The notes: generated by a model not told the origin, from the letters alone. Shown: positions 18,127 through 26,733, numbered from the stretch's first letter. The stretch is 64,000 bases of DNA from Galbibacter pacificus (GCF_029603165.1 NZ_JAQSVC010000002.1:806001-870000); one strand, 5' to 3'. Translations and numbers: made by a program.

Positions 18127-18630
18127 ATGAAAAAAATATTCACATTATTATTTGTATCAGTATTTGCATTTACAGCCTGTGAAGGGCCAGAAGGACCGGA
18201 AGGTCCTCCGGGGGAGGATGGTGTTAATATAGTTGGAGAAACTTTTGAATATAGCAATATAAATTTTTCGTCTCAAAATGATTATACTTTTTCTGATTCA
18301 TATGACCCTCCCCTAGTGGAAGGAGATGTTATGCTTGTATACCGTCTCGAAGGAATTGAAAATGGATTAAAAATATGGGAACCCTTACCTACTGTATTTT
18401 TTAATTCAGATACAGGTGATGACTTAAGACACCGATTTAACTTTACTAATGTCGATGTAGAAATCATTATAGAAAGTTCAAATTTTTCTGCTTTTGGGCC
18501 TGATTTATTGAGCAATCAAAGTTTTAGAGTTGTTATAGTCCCTTCTGATTTAATTAATTCGGTTGACACATCTAACATAGATGCAGTAATGAAAGCCGCA
18601 AATATTAAATCGGTTCAAAAACTGAACTAA
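18127..18630 (+). CDS. Small lipoprotein with collagen-like Gly-x-x tract
   Basis: A 167-residue protein starting at the ATG at 18127. The frame is open to 18079, but the internal ATG gives a clean lipoprotein signal, MKKIFTLLFVSVFAFTACEG, with the lipobox Cys about residue 18. Directly after the cysteine come four G-x-x triplets with Pro and Glu (CEGPEGPEGPPGEDG), a short collagen-like linker. The remaining 130 residues look like a compact beta-rich domain and have no motif I recognise. This build is repeatedly seen as uncharacterised lipoproteins in Bacteroidota. Its own terminator at 18651-18681 shows it is a separate unit. Function unknown. Confidence 0.75.
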   Translation: MKKIFTLLFVSVFAFTACEGPEGPEGPPGEDGVNIVGETFEYSNINFSSQNDYTFSDSYDPPLVEGDVMLVYRLEGIENGLKIWEPLPTVFFNSDTGDDLRHRFNFTNVDVEIIIESSNFSAFGPDLLSNQSFRVVIVPSDLINSVDTSNIDAVMKAANIKSVQKLN

Positions 18631-18650
18631 AATTATATTTAATACCTCAA

Positions 18651-18684
18651 AAAAGTCCGAAGCAAAAAACTTCGGACTTTTTTA
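18651..18684 (+). terminator. Terminator after the collagen-like lipoprotein gene
   Basis: A 12-bp perfect stem AAAAGTCCGAAG / CTTCGGACTTTT (18651-18662 and 18670-18681) with a 7-base loop, running into further T residues, 20 bases after the stop. Confidence 0.9.
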
Positions 18685-18751
18685 TGCCCTAAAAATGCAA
18701 GGAACATAAAACGGTACCGACAAAATTTTCGTAAATAGTTAAAAAAGAAAG

Positions 18752-19240
18752 ATGAAACATTTTATGCTATCGCTTGTATGTATGGCGCTGTTTAGTTGCA
18801 ATACCAAGGCACAAAACAAAAAAGAAACAACTTCGCAAGAAACTCAATTCCCCATTACCAAAACCGATGCCGAATGGAAGGCTCAACTTACTCCAGATGA
18901 ATATGCCGTGCTTCGCCATGAAGCCACCGAGCGGCCTTTCTCAAGCGATTTGCTGGAAAACAAACAAAAAGGCACCTATGTTTGCGCTGCTTGCGGTAAT
19001 CCGCTGTTTAGAAGTGAATACAAATTTAACTCGGGGACTGGCTGGCCAAGTTTCGACCGTGCCATTGAAGGGAACGTTGCTTATGGGGTGGACAATAAAA
19101 TCGGGGTTCCAAGAGACGAGGAACATTGCGCGCGCTGTGGCGGTCATTTAGGACACGTTTTCGACGATGGACCAAGTAATACCACCGGAAAAAGGCATTG
19201 CATAAATGGCGTGGCACTAAATTTTGTTCCCGATAAGTAA
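18752..19240 (+). CDS. msrB: Peptide-methionine (R)-S-oxide reductase MsrB, exported
   Basis: A 162-residue MsrB. The first 20 residues, MKHFMLSLVCMALFSCNTKA, are a lipoprotein-type signal, so the enzyme works in the periplasm. The zinc-binding pairs are YVCAACGNPLF and EHCARCGGHLGHVF, and the catalytic cysteine is in GKRHCINGVALNF. It reduces methionine-R-sulfoxide in oxidised envelope proteins using an external reductant. The domain covers nearly the whole mature protein and no MsrA domain is fused. It is followed directly by the first block of composite repeat DNA. Confidence 0.95.
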   Translation: MKHFMLSLVCMALFSCNTKAQNKKETTSQETQFPITKTDAEWKAQLTPDEYAVLRHEATERPFSSDLLENKQKGTYVCAACGNPLFRSEYKFNSGTGWPSFDRAIEGNVAYGVDNKIGVPRDEEHCARCGGHLGHVFDDGPSNTTGKRHCINGVALNFVPDK

Positions 19241-19613
19241 GGGGTTTCTAGTTCAAAGTTTAGAGTTAAGGGTTGAGAGTTTAGAGGTTGTTACGCTGTT
19301 ATGTTGTTAAGAGTTGAGAGTCCAGAGTTGAGAGGTTCAGGTTTCAAATATCGGGAGCCAACAATTAACCATTAACAAATAACTAATCCCTTTTCCCCTA
19401 TCACTAATCACTATTATTCAAGTTTTTTTCGTTGTTATGATGTTACGATGCTATGTTGTTAAGGGTTGAGAGTCCAGAGTTCAGAGTTTCAGGTTTTAGG
19501 TTCAAGGTTCAAGGTTGTTACGCTGTTATGTAACTATGATGTTATGTTGTTCAGATTTCAAAGGTTCAAAGTTGCAAAGGTTATCTAACAACTATCAACG
19601 AGCAAAGATCCAG
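19241..19613 (+). repeat. Composite intergenic repeat, copy 1
   Basis: There is no gene in these 373 bases. The DNA is built from short motifs repeated with a 7-8 base period in a fixed order: (a) GTTACGCTGTTATGTTGTT-like, (b) GAGAGTCCAGAGTTGAGAGG-like, (c) GGTTTCAAATATCG, (d) CAATTAACCATTAAC, (e) TTTTCCCCTATCACTAATCAC, and then a and b again. A 37-base end (19583-19619) also occurs at 50531-50567 with about 33 identities, and it runs over the stop codon of the next leftward gene. The same modules recur at 21.2, 31.8, 48.7 and 50.4 kb. Confidence 0.8.
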
Positions 19614-21131
19614 TTACTTTGAGTCGCTTTCCATGCTTTTAAATTGTTTTATGGCATCGTTGGGGGCTATAATGTTGTATCCTTCCCAAAAACTCGGGTC
19701 GTAATTTGGCAAATACGTTGGAATTATATCTGGTTTGGGCTCAAAATCATCAAAAGTGGCCTGTTGAAGGTCGTCTGTTTCAAAAACCACTAATTCCCTT
19801 TTAACAGTATTTGTTAGTGTAAAGTCTAAATGTGTACTCACTTCGTTTTGTTTCCTCCTTCCTTTTACATGTTTGTTCTTTTCAATGATTTTTATAGGCC
19901 TGTCAAAGCCAATTTTATGCGCTTCGGTTTCTTCCTGATATTTTAAACTGTATTTATCGCGGTTATTTTTAGCATATAAAAAAGTGCCCTTTTGTTGGTA
20001 ATGCATGTACGAAACCCCAAAAAGGTTAAACTTTTTCAATGGTTTTACATTTTCATAGTCAATACGTATCACCGCAAAATCATCGGCGTTTACATATAGC
20101 ATCCCTTTATAATCGGCTCCTCCACGGGGCTCAAAGCTAAGTTTGTACACCAGGTCGTCGTTAAGGTAAGTAAGGGCTTTTAGTTCAAAATTATATTTTC
20201 TTGATTTATGAATTACATTAAAATCGGTGTCTTCATATATAAAATTATCTTTCAAAAAGCCCGAAATGCTCCCCGTCCGGTATTTTAAAAAGTTTTCTTT
20301 CTTTTCTTTTTCCTTCTTCCGTTGTGCTTCCACCAAGGTATCGGCATCATCTTCAAAAAAAGAAGAATCTATTTCGGTCTTGCCACCTATTATCCCCGAT
20401 TTTATTTTAAAGTAAGAGTCGCGCTTTACGTGTTTCCGCATAATCCCCTGTAATTTTTCTTCAACGGCATCAAAAGTCAGTTCATTATCTTTATCATACA
20501 GTTCGCAAGCCTTTATAATATCCAGTTTTACCTGTTGTTCCTCTGCTTTCATTTTTCCATAAAGGTTTCCTAAAATTTCCACATGGTAGGCAAAATCATT
20601 GGGATAATTATTGGTGAGGCTATCAACAAAGGCCTGATTGATTTCCGGAATGCTGCTTTCCTTTATTTTTACGTTTTTTTCAATAATATGGTTATAGTCC
20701 GATGCACGATAAAATACCTTTTGCTCCACATAATCGGTATCGTAATTTTTTTCAAGGCTGTCCTCTACCCTTTCCATAATCTCATCGACCGATAATTCCC
20801 TGTTCAGCAAAACAATTTCATCAAGTTCAATGTCTTCATTGTTTAAATAAATAACGGGGTTTTTTACCTGTGTTGCCGCAATGCGTCTCTCTTGATACCC
20901 TAAACAGCTTATAAACAGCGAATCTTTTTCTGTTGCGGGCTGGTCCATGTTTAAAATAAACATTCCGTCTTCGGCACTTACAACCCCAATTTTATCATTT
21001 AGTGTAATGGTTGCGAACGGAACGGGTTTTTGAGTGGCTGAATCGATAATTTTTGCTGAAATGGACTGCTGAGAAAAGCCTTTAAAGCCAAGGAAAGCAC
21101 TTATAACGAAAAAGTAGTAATGGTATTTCAT
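19614..21131 (-). CDS. Exported protein with carboxypeptidase-regulatory-like N-terminal domain
   Basis: A 505-residue protein starting at the ATG at 21131 (a TTG two codons earlier is less likely). A signal peptide ends at GFSQQ. Residues about 22-105 form a carboxypeptidase-D regulatory-like (CarbopepD_reg_2) domain, ISAKIIDSATQKPVPFATITL, the same plug that precedes many TonB receptors. Here it is followed by about 400 residues of mixed acidic and basic sequence without a visible beta-barrel end. The C-terminus is predicted soluble. Such proteins are common in flavobacteria and unassigned; a surface or periplasmic role is inferred. Its stop codon lies inside the end of the composite repeat. 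Confidence 0.72.
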   Translation of the reverse strand: MKYHYYFFVISAFLGFKGFSQQSISAKIIDSATQKPVPFATITLNDKIGVVSAEDGMFILNMDQPATEKDSLFISCLGYQERRIAATQVKNPVIYLNNEDIELDEIVLLNRELSVDEIMERVEDSLEKNYDTDYVEQKVFYRASDYNHIIEKNVKIKESSIPEINQAFVDSLTNNYPNDFAYHVEILGNLYGKMKAEEQQVKLDIIKACELYDKDNELTFDAVEEKLQGIMRKHVKRDSYFKIKSGIIGGKTEIDSSFFEDDADTLVEAQRKKEKEKKENFLKYRTGSISGFLKDNFIYEDTDFNVIHKSRKYNFELKALTYLNDDLVYKLSFEPRGGADYKGMLYVNADDFAVIRIDYENVKPLKKFNLFGVSYMHYQQKGTFLYAKNNRDKYSLKYQEETEAHKIGFDRPIKIIEKNKHVKGRRKQNEVSTHLDFTLTNTVKRELVVFETDDLQQATFDDFEPKPDIIPTYLPNYDPSFWEGYNIIAPNDAIKQFKSMESDSK

Positions 21132-21239
21132 GTACAATATTTTTGATGAAAATAGTTGAAGTATGTAGAATAACGAAACTAATTAAGCTTTTATTAAACA
21201 ACATTAGCAATTATTTAACAGGAAGCTGGGGTTAGGTTT

Positions 21240-21570
21240 TTTGTTGTTGAGGGTTCAGAGGTGCAGGGGTTTCTGGTTTCAGGTTTTAGGTTTTAGGTTT
21301 CAGGTTTCAAATATTCCTAACATACAACAATTAACCATTAACTATTTCCCTAACCCCTTTTCCCTTTTCCCTTATCACTATTCAAGGTTGTTACGTTGTT
21401 ATGTTGTTATTGCAGAGGTTCAAAGGTGCAAAGGTGCAAAGGTTCAAAGTTGCAGAGTTTCAGGTTTCAGATTTCAAATATCGCCAAGAAAGTGTTCAAT
21501 TAACTAATCCCTAATCACTTTTCACTTTCCCCTAATAACAATTAACCATTAACTATTAACTACTCCTAAA
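21240..21570 (+). repeat. Composite intergenic repeat, copy 2
   Basis: Within the 557-base gap between two divergent genes, positions 21240-21570 carry the repeat modules in the same order and strand as copy 1. It includes seven near-perfect 8-base units around 21417-21472 (GGTTCAAA, GGTGCAAA, GGTGCAAA, GGTTCAAA and variants) and two CAATTAACCATTAACTA blocks. The flanks 21132-21239 and 21571-21688 are unique and must hold the two promoters; I see no convincing consensus match there. Confidence 0.8.
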
Positions 21571-21688
21571 TAATCAGAAGCATTAAACAGACAATGACTA
21601 CGCCAAATCTTCAAAAAAATTTACCCTTTAGAAACTTATTGCTTAACTTCGTATCCGCAAAAATTAAGATCATTAAAAAATCTACAAT

Positions 21689-23080
21689 ATGAGTAAATAC
21701 GACGTAATCGTTCTTGGAAGTGGCCCCGGCGGATATGTTACAGCCATTCGCGCTTCGCAGCTTGGTTTTAAAACGGCTGTAGTTGAAAAAGAAAACCTCG
21801 GCGGGGTATGTTTAAACTGGGGGTGTATCCCAACCAAAGCCCTGTTAAAATCGGCTCAGGTTTTTGAATATTTAAAACATGCCGGCGATTACGGTATCAA
21901 GGTGAAAGATGCAGACAAAGATTTTGAAGCCGTGGTAAAACGTAGCCGTGGCGTAGCCGATGGAATGAGCAAAGGCGTACAGTTTTTAATGAAAAAAAAC
22001 AAAATTGACGTCCTTGAAGGTTATGGAAAACTAAAGCCCGGTAAAAAAATAGACGTAAAGGATAAAGACGGAAAAACCACCGAATACAGTGCCGACCATA
22101 TTATTATAGCAACAGGAGCGCGTTCACGCGAATTGCCAAGTTTGCCACAGGATGGCAAAAAAGTAATTGGCTATCGCGAAGCCATGTCGCTCAAGGAACA
22201 ACCTAAAAAGATGATTGTTGTTGGAAGTGGCGCCATTGGTATTGAATTTGCCTATTTCTACAATTCCATGGGAACCGAAGTTACCGTGGTAGAATTCCTA
22301 CCGAACATTGTTCCCGTTGAAGACGAAGATGTATCCAAGCAATTGGAGCGCAGCTTTAAAAAGGCCGGGGTAAAAATTATGACCTCTGCCGAAGTGACCA
22401 AGGTAGATACTTCTGGAAAAGGTGTTAAAGCAACCATAAAGACCAAAAAAGGAGAAGAAGTTCTAGAGGCCGATATTGTACTTTCGGCAGTTGGCATTAA
22501 AACAAACATTGAAAATATTGGACTGGAAGATGTTGGCATTGCAACCGACCGTGACAAAATATTGGTAAACGATTATTACCAAACCAATATCCCGGGCTAT
22601 TACGCCATTGGAGACGTTACGCCGGGACAGGCATTGGCACATGTTGCTTCTGCCGAAGGCATCCTTTGTGTTGAAAAAATTGCCGGTATGCACGTGGAAG
22701 CATTAGACTATGGGAACATCCCCGGATGTACATATTGTATGCCCGAAGTTGCTTCTGTTGGACTAACCGAAAAACAGGCCAAAGAAAAAGGATACGATAT
22801 AAAAATTGGTAAATTTCCCTTTTCAGCAAGTGGAAAGGCCAAGGCCAGTGGAAATGCCGATGGCTTTGTAAAAGTTATTTTTGATGCCAAATACGGCGAA
22901 TGGCTTGGCTGCCATATGATTGGTGCCGGAGTTACCGACATGATAGCCGAAGCCGTTGTAGCCAGAAAACTGGAAACTACCGGACATGAAGTATTAAAGG
23001 CCGTGCACCCGCACCCAACCATGAGCGAAGCTGTAATGGAGGCCGTTGCCGATGCTTATGATGAAGTAATTCATCTATAA
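21689..23080 (+). CDS. lpdA: Dihydrolipoyl dehydrogenase
   Basis: A 463-residue flavoprotein disulfide reductase of standard length. The FAD site is VIVLGSGPGGYVTAIRAS, the redox disulfide is Cys41-Cys46 in GGVCLNWGCIPTKALL, the NAD site is MIVVGSGAIGIEFAYFY, and the C-terminal catalytic His-Glu pair is in HPHPTMSEAVMEA. This is the E3 component that reoxidises lipoamide in pyruvate and 2-oxoglutarate dehydrogenases and the glycine cleavage system. It is a single-gene unit with a strong terminator, away from E1/E2 genes, as is usual when one E3 serves several complexes. Confidence 0.96.
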   Translation: MSKYDVIVLGSGPGGYVTAIRASQLGFKTAVVEKENLGGVCLNWGCIPTKALLKSAQVFEYLKHAGDYGIKVKDADKDFEAVVKRSRGVADGMSKGVQFLMKKNKIDVLEGYGKLKPGKKIDVKDKDGKTTEYSADHIIIATGARSRELPSLPQDGKKVIGYREAMSLKEQPKKMIVVGSGAIGIEFAYFYNSMGTEVTVVEFLPNIVPVEDEDVSKQLERSFKKAGVKIMTSAEVTKVDTSGKGVKATIKTKKGEEVLEADIVLSAVGIKTNIENIGLEDVGIATDRDKILVNDYYQTNIPGYYAIGDVTPGQALAHVASAEGILCVEKIAGMHVEALDYGNIPGCTYCMPEVASVGLTEKQAKEKGYDIKIGKFPFSASGKAKASGNADGFVKVIFDAKYGEWLGCHMIGAGVTDMIAEAVVARKLETTGHEVLKAVHPHPTMSEAVMEAVADAYDEVIHL

Positions 23081-23101
23081 AAATAAACAACCCACTTCTT
23101 G

Positions 23102-23140
23102 AAAACTGCTTAAGACAAAATACCTTAAGCAGTTTTTTTT
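23102..23140 (+). terminator. Terminator after lpdA
   Basis: A 13-bp stem AAAACTGCTTAAG / CTTAAGCAGTTTT (23102-23114 and 23124-23136) with a 9-base loop and a run of eight T residues, 22 bases past the stop. Confidence 0.92.
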
Positions 23141-23326
23141 ATTTCTATAAACATCATTTACAGACCTAATAAAAACAAGTATTTTCATATATAAATGTTA
23201 AATTTATTTTCTAAACCTTTGAAATATAAAATCATACATTTTAATTAAAATTAAATAGTATAAAAACTTTCTATTTATAAATATTTTCTACATATGTTTG
23301 CACCGTATTTATAAATTTTAAGAATC

Positions 23327-23958
23327 ATGAAAAAACTTTTTTTACTTGCTGTGCTTTGCTTAGGTACAGCAATTACTATGAATGCTCAAGAATTTTATTT
23401 TGGTCTTAAGGGAGGGACAAGCTTGTCTACCATTTCTGGTGAGAATAAGCTTATGTCGAACAACTACCGAACCGGACTTTATGGAGGAGTGTTTGCAGAA
23501 GTTGTAATGTCTGAAAAAATTTCTATACAACCGGAAGTCCTCTATTCAATGTTGGGCAGTCATGAAACATATAAGCAATTTTTAGCAAATGGTGTTCTTT
23601 CTAATGAAATAACCATCAAATTAAGGTACATTGATGTTCCCGTAATGGTAAAGTACCGTGTTTACAAAGGCCTAAGCGTTCAAGCAGGGCCACAGGTTAG
23701 CTTTTTGCTGGATTCCCAAGGAGAATACGAAACCGGGTTTGCAGGGCTGGCAACGGGCACAAGCCGCACAAACCTAAACGAATACTTTACTGACGCTGTT
23801 TTGGTGTAAACTTTGGACTAGGATATGAGTTTGACAGTGGATTATTTGTAGACGGAAGATATAGCTTGGGTGTTTCTAACATTGCCCAAAAAGAAAGTGA
23901 AACAGGAGAGCTTAACAATCATTTCTTCGAGTTTGGGGTTGGGTATAAATTCCTATAA
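23327..23958 (+). pseudogene. PorT-like outer-membrane beta-barrel gene, frameshifted
   Basis: The gene encodes an OMP_b-brl_2 type protein: signal peptide MKKLFLLAVLCLGTAITMNA, then FGLKGGTSLSTISG and repeated amphipathic strands. The frame stops at 23807-23809 after TNLNEYFTDAVLV. In the -1 frame the sequence continues as GVNFGLGYEFDSGLF, then VDGRYSLGVSNIA, and ends normally with FFEFGVGYKFL at 23958. The paralogue at 25451-26065 has LNFGLGYQFENGLF at the same place, so both parts belong together. Loss of one T in the T-run near 23799-23803 explains the break. It may be a real inactivation, a phase-variable tract or a sequencing error. Confidence 0.82.
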
Positions 23959-24036
23959 AATACCCCTGACTTAAAATCAACCTTCCCGAAAAGGAGTTTG
24001 GTTACTTATTTTTTTACTATTTTCGTTTAAATTGCA

Positions 24037-24068
24037 TAAGTCCCTAAAACCAAATTTTTAGGGGCTTA
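24037..24068. terminator. Bidirectional terminator between barrel gene and Dph6-like gene
   Basis: The 13-base arms TAAGTCCCTAAAA (24037-24049) and TTTTAGGGGCTTA (24056-24068) pair with one mismatch and a six-base loop, followed by TTTTTTA. The last three bases are the complement of the leftward gene's TAA, so the hairpin begins at that gene's stop codon. Confidence 0.8.
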
Positions 24069-24788
24069 TTTTTTATAAAGATCGCAATACCAAAAAGCCG
24101 TATCCCAATTTACAGCATCCTTAAAGCACTCATCTTTATTGCCGTTTATCTTAAACTCCTTTAATACCTTCTCTCCTTTTTCAAAATCTACGGGCTGCTT
24201 AAAAATGGGGCCGTCAAAAACAAGAGTGTGGAACTCGCCGTTTTCCCCACACGGATCAACATTTTCTGGTAAATCTTTTAAAAAATCTTCATCTATAATT
24301 CTTCCAACAAAAGACTTATTGAGCAATTTGGCATTTACACTTACGGTAATTGCTTTAAAACCATGTGCTATAAATTGGTTTATCAGTTTTTTGGTATCCT
24401 GTTTCCACAACGGAAACTCGGCGTCAATTCCAACTTCTTTTAATTTCGTTTCCCTAAACGCTTTAAGGTCTTCCAGAAAAATATCGCCAAATACGGTATG
24501 TGTATATCCTTGGGCCTTTATACTTTTCATAAAATCTTTCATTATGGCATTGTAACCTTCCATGGAAACCTCTCCGGGCAATTCAATTGTTTGTAGTGGC
24601 AACCCTATTTGTTTGGCCTGCTCTACCAAGAGCTCATTCCTTAAACCATGCATGGACACACGGTTTAGCTCAGTATTGACCGTTGTAACAAGGGCATCTA
24701 TTGAAAAACGGGGATCGCTGTTCATTTTATAAAGCGCCAAGGCACTATCTTTCCCGGTGCTCCAATTAAAATAGGTTTTATGTGCCAT
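24066..24788 (-). CDS. Dph6-related ATP pyrophosphatase (diphthine-ammonia ligase family)
   Basis: A 240-residue adenine-nucleotide alpha-hydrolase. The PP-loop FNWSTGKDSALALYKM at the N-terminus binds ATP, and the C-terminal ENVDPCGENGEFHTLVFDGP is the signature block of the diphthine-ammonia ligase family (archaeal and eukaryotic Dph6). Bacteria do not make diphthamide on their elongation factor, so the bacterial reaction is unknown; it is likely an adenylation and amidation of some carboxyl group. Single gene, followed at its stop by a terminator. It is 62 bases downstream of aroQ on the same strand. Confidence 0.85.
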   Translation of the reverse strand: MAHKTYFNWSTGKDSALALYKMNSDPRFSIDALVTTVNTELNRVSMHGLRNELLVEQAKQIGLPLQTIELPGEVSMEGYNAIMKDFMKSIKAQGYTHTVFGDIFLEDLKAFRETKLKEVGIDAEFPLWKQDTKKLINQFIAHGFKAITVSVNAKLLNKSFVGRIIDEDFLKDLPENVDPCGENGEFHTLVFDGPIFKQPVDFEKGEKVLKEFKINGNKDECFKDAVNWDTAFWYCDLYKK

Positions 24789-24850
24789 TATTTGGTATTG
24801 TATCTTTTGGAGTTTAATTGGGAATTTATTTCCCGGATTTCTTTAATCGA

Positions 24851-25270
24851 TTATTTATTTAAAAAACTTTGAATGGCCAATTCGTAACTCTGCATCCCGA
24901 AACCTAAAACTACCCCCTTTGCATTTGGGGAAATATACGATTGATGCCTAAAAGACTCCCGCCCAAAAGTATTGGAAATATGGACTTCTATCACAGGTGT
25001 CGCAATTCCCTTTATGGCATCGCCAATAGCTACCGAAGTATGGGTATAGGCTCCGGCATTAAGTATAATGCCATCATAATCAAACCCGACTTCATGTAAT
25101 TTATTAATGATTTCGCCTTCTACGTTCGACTGGTAATAATCCAACTCCAACGAATTATACTTTGTTTGAAGCTTCTTGTAAAAATCTTCAAAAGTATCGG
25201 AACCATAAATTTCGGGTTCGCGTTTTCCCAAAAGGTTGAGATTGGGGCCGTTTATGATGATCAATTTCAT
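24851..25270 (-). CDS. aroQ: Type II 3-dehydroquinate dehydratase
   Basis: A 139-residue type II dehydroquinase starting at the ATG at 25270 (the frame is open 13 codons further, but the conserved N-terminus MKLIIINGPNLNLLGKREPEIYG begins here). The catalytic Tyr is in EPEIYGSDTFEDFY, and the substrate-binding blocks NAGAYTHTSVAIGDAI, EVHISNTFGRESFRHQSY and GVVLGFGMQSYELAI are intact. It dehydrates 3-dehydroquinate in the shikimate pathway. No other aro gene is near. In related genomes aroQ is often next to xerD; here two barrel genes lie between. Confidence 0.95.
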   Translation of the reverse strand: MKLIIINGPNLNLLGKREPEIYGSDTFEDFYKKLQTKYNSLELDYYQSNVEGEIINKLHEVGFDYDGIILNAGAYTHTSVAIGDAIKGIATPVIEVHISNTFGRESFRHQSYISPNAKGVVLGFGMQSYELAIQSFLNK

Positions 25271-25399
25271 GTATGTTTTTTTACTTCCTTTAATCTTCAA
25301 ATGAAACATTCATGTTTTACAACGTTAATGTTGAACTGAAAATATGCATGGATATTTCTTTGAATTGCTTAGTTTTTAGTAAAAGTAAAAAATTAAACA

Positions 25400-25426
25400 T
25401 AAAAAAACGGAAGCAATTGCTTCCGT
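25400..25426 (-). terminator. Terminator after the barrel gene at 25451-26065
   Basis: The perfect palindrome ACGGAAGCAATTGCTTCCGT (25407-25426) is followed on the minus strand by a T7 run. It lies 24 bases past the stop of the leftward barrel gene. Confidence 0.85.
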
Positions 25427-25450
25427 TCCTATGAATTTGTGGTTTGGCTT

Positions 25451-26065
25451 CTATAAAAAGAAATACCCAACAGCAAATTGAAAAACACCGTTTTTCACAT
25501 CGCCATCTTCGTAATCTGCTATATTCGAAAGCCCTAAATTATACCTTCCATCTATAAACAAACCGTTTTCAAATTGATAGCCAAGTCCGAAGTTTAAACC
25601 AAAATCAATTGATTTAAAATTATCTTTAATGTCCTCTTCCGCAGAGAAATCTCCAACTTCAGCCTTTGATTTAGCCGATACCAAAAAACCAATTTGCGGG
25701 CCCGCTTGTATGCTAAAACCTGGAGCAACATAATATTTTGCCATTAATGGAAGATTTATATAGTCTAACTTAGCTGTTAAATCAATATTCCCCGAAAGAG
25801 ATTCGTCATAATCTGAAGCATCTTCTTCTCCTTTTGCTCCTTGTGCAGAATATAATAATTCTGGTTGGAAAGAGAATTTTTCAGAAATAGGGAATTCGGC
25901 CACTGCTCCTAAGTTAAAAGAGGTTCTTGAATCTAATTCTTCTAGGTCGTCACCTTGTAAACTGGCAATGTTTAACCCTACTTTTGCTCCAATTTTAAAT
26001 TCTTGTGCGGTTGTAGTAAACGCAAATGCTGTAATAGCAATAAGTACTAGTAAAGTTTTTTTCAT
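25451..26065 (-). CDS. PorT-like outer-membrane beta-barrel protein
   Basis: A 204-residue protein with signal peptide MKKTLLVLIAITAFAFTTTA and then alternating amphipathic strands: FKIGAKVGLNIASLQG, FSFQPELLYSAQGAKG, LDYINLPLMAKYYVAPG, FSIQAGPQIGFLVSAKS. It ends in FQFAVGYFFL, the terminal aromatic strand needed for BAM-mediated insertion. This is the OMP_b-brl_2 (PorT-like) family, very common in Bacteroidota and mostly of unknown function. It is a clear paralogue of the frameshifted gene at 23327-23958. Own terminator at 25400-25426; own promoter in the 118-base gap after the neighbouring barrel gene's start region. Confidence 0.85.
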   Translation of the reverse strand: MKKTLLVLIAITAFAFTTTAQEFKIGAKVGLNIASLQGDDLEELDSRTSFNLGAVAEFPISEKFSFQPELLYSAQGAKGEEDASDYDESLSGNIDLTAKLDYINLPLMAKYYVAPGFSIQAGPQIGFLVSAKSKAEVGDFSAEEDIKDNFKSIDFGLNFGLGYQFENGLFIDGRYNLGLSNIADYEDGDVKNGVFQFAVGYFFL

Positions 26066-26141
26066 TTTAAATTTGATTTTTAATGATTTAAAGTGCTAAT
26101 ATATATTTTTTATTCTATAAGTGAAATTTTTTTCGCACAAA

Positions 26142-26163
26142 AAAAGAGGCAAAAGCCTCTTTT
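26142..26163. terminator. Terminator between the two barrel genes
   Basis: A 9-bp stem AAAAGAGGC / GCCTCTTTT (26142-26150 and 26155-26163) with a four-base loop and flanking A and T runs on both sides, so it can work in both directions. It lies 20 bases past the stop of the leftward gene at 26184-26708. Confidence 0.85.
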
Positions 26164-26183
26164 AAATTGTAATGTTTTGATTC

Positions 26184-26708
26184 TTAAAAGAATAAAGAAA
26201 ATCCTACATTTAGTGATAATCCACTTGCTCCGTCAGCATCATCGTTAATATCTATATCGTAACGGATACCAGGCTCCAATGCAATATTATTGGCCACAAA
26301 CCAAGCGTATCCACCTTGTAGGCCTAAAAATAGCGGACTGTAATCATCTCCAGTGCTTCCGTTAAAGTCAATCTGTACCGGGAACTGAGAAACTACATAA
26401 TATTTGGCGCCAACCTTATAGGAAAAATTCCCGTCAGAATTATCGCTGTCGCCATAGCCCAACCCGGCTTTAAGTGCAAGGTCGTCCATAATAAAATAAC
26501 CGCCTTCAAAACCTATGTTCCATGCAGTATAATCGTCTGAAGTATTTAAACTAAAACTTGTGTTGGCGGCATGTGCCCTCCCAAAATTGGTATTGGCCTC
26601 TACCAACCAACTTCCTTCAGACAAGGCACTGTTGGATGTACTACTTTGAGCATTAGCTGTTAAGAATGCTCCCACTACAAAAGTTGCTGTTAATAACGCT
26701 TTTTTCAT
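26184..26708 (-). CDS. Outer-membrane beta-barrel protein
   Basis: A 174-residue secreted barrel protein. Signal peptide MKKALLTATFVVGAFLTANA is followed by strands such as WNIGFEGGYFIMDDLALKAG, GLGYGDSDNSDGNFSYKVG, PLFLGLQGGYAWFVANNIAL, and the terminal LSLNVGFSLFF with the C-terminal Phe. It resembles small OmpA-like eight-stranded barrels without a peptidoglycan domain. It differs in sequence from the PorT-like neighbour and is not a recent copy. Transcribed from the consensus promoter at 26734-26764 and ended at 26142-26163. Function unknown. Confidence 0.8.
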   Translation of the reverse strand: MKKALLTATFVVGAFLTANAQSSTSNSALSEGSWLVEANTNFGRAHAANTSFSLNTSDDYTAWNIGFEGGYFIMDDLALKAGLGYGDSDNSDGNFSYKVGAKYYVVSQFPVQIDFNGSTGDDYSPLFLGLQGGYAWFVANNIALEPGIRYDIDINDDADGASGLSLNVGFSLFF

Positions 26709-26733
26709 GTTTATAATTTTTGGTTTATTAGAT

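Noticed and set aside
21417-21472. CRISPR-like array in the composite repeats
   Set aside because: The units are only 7-8 bases and contiguous, with no spacers, and there are no cas genes.
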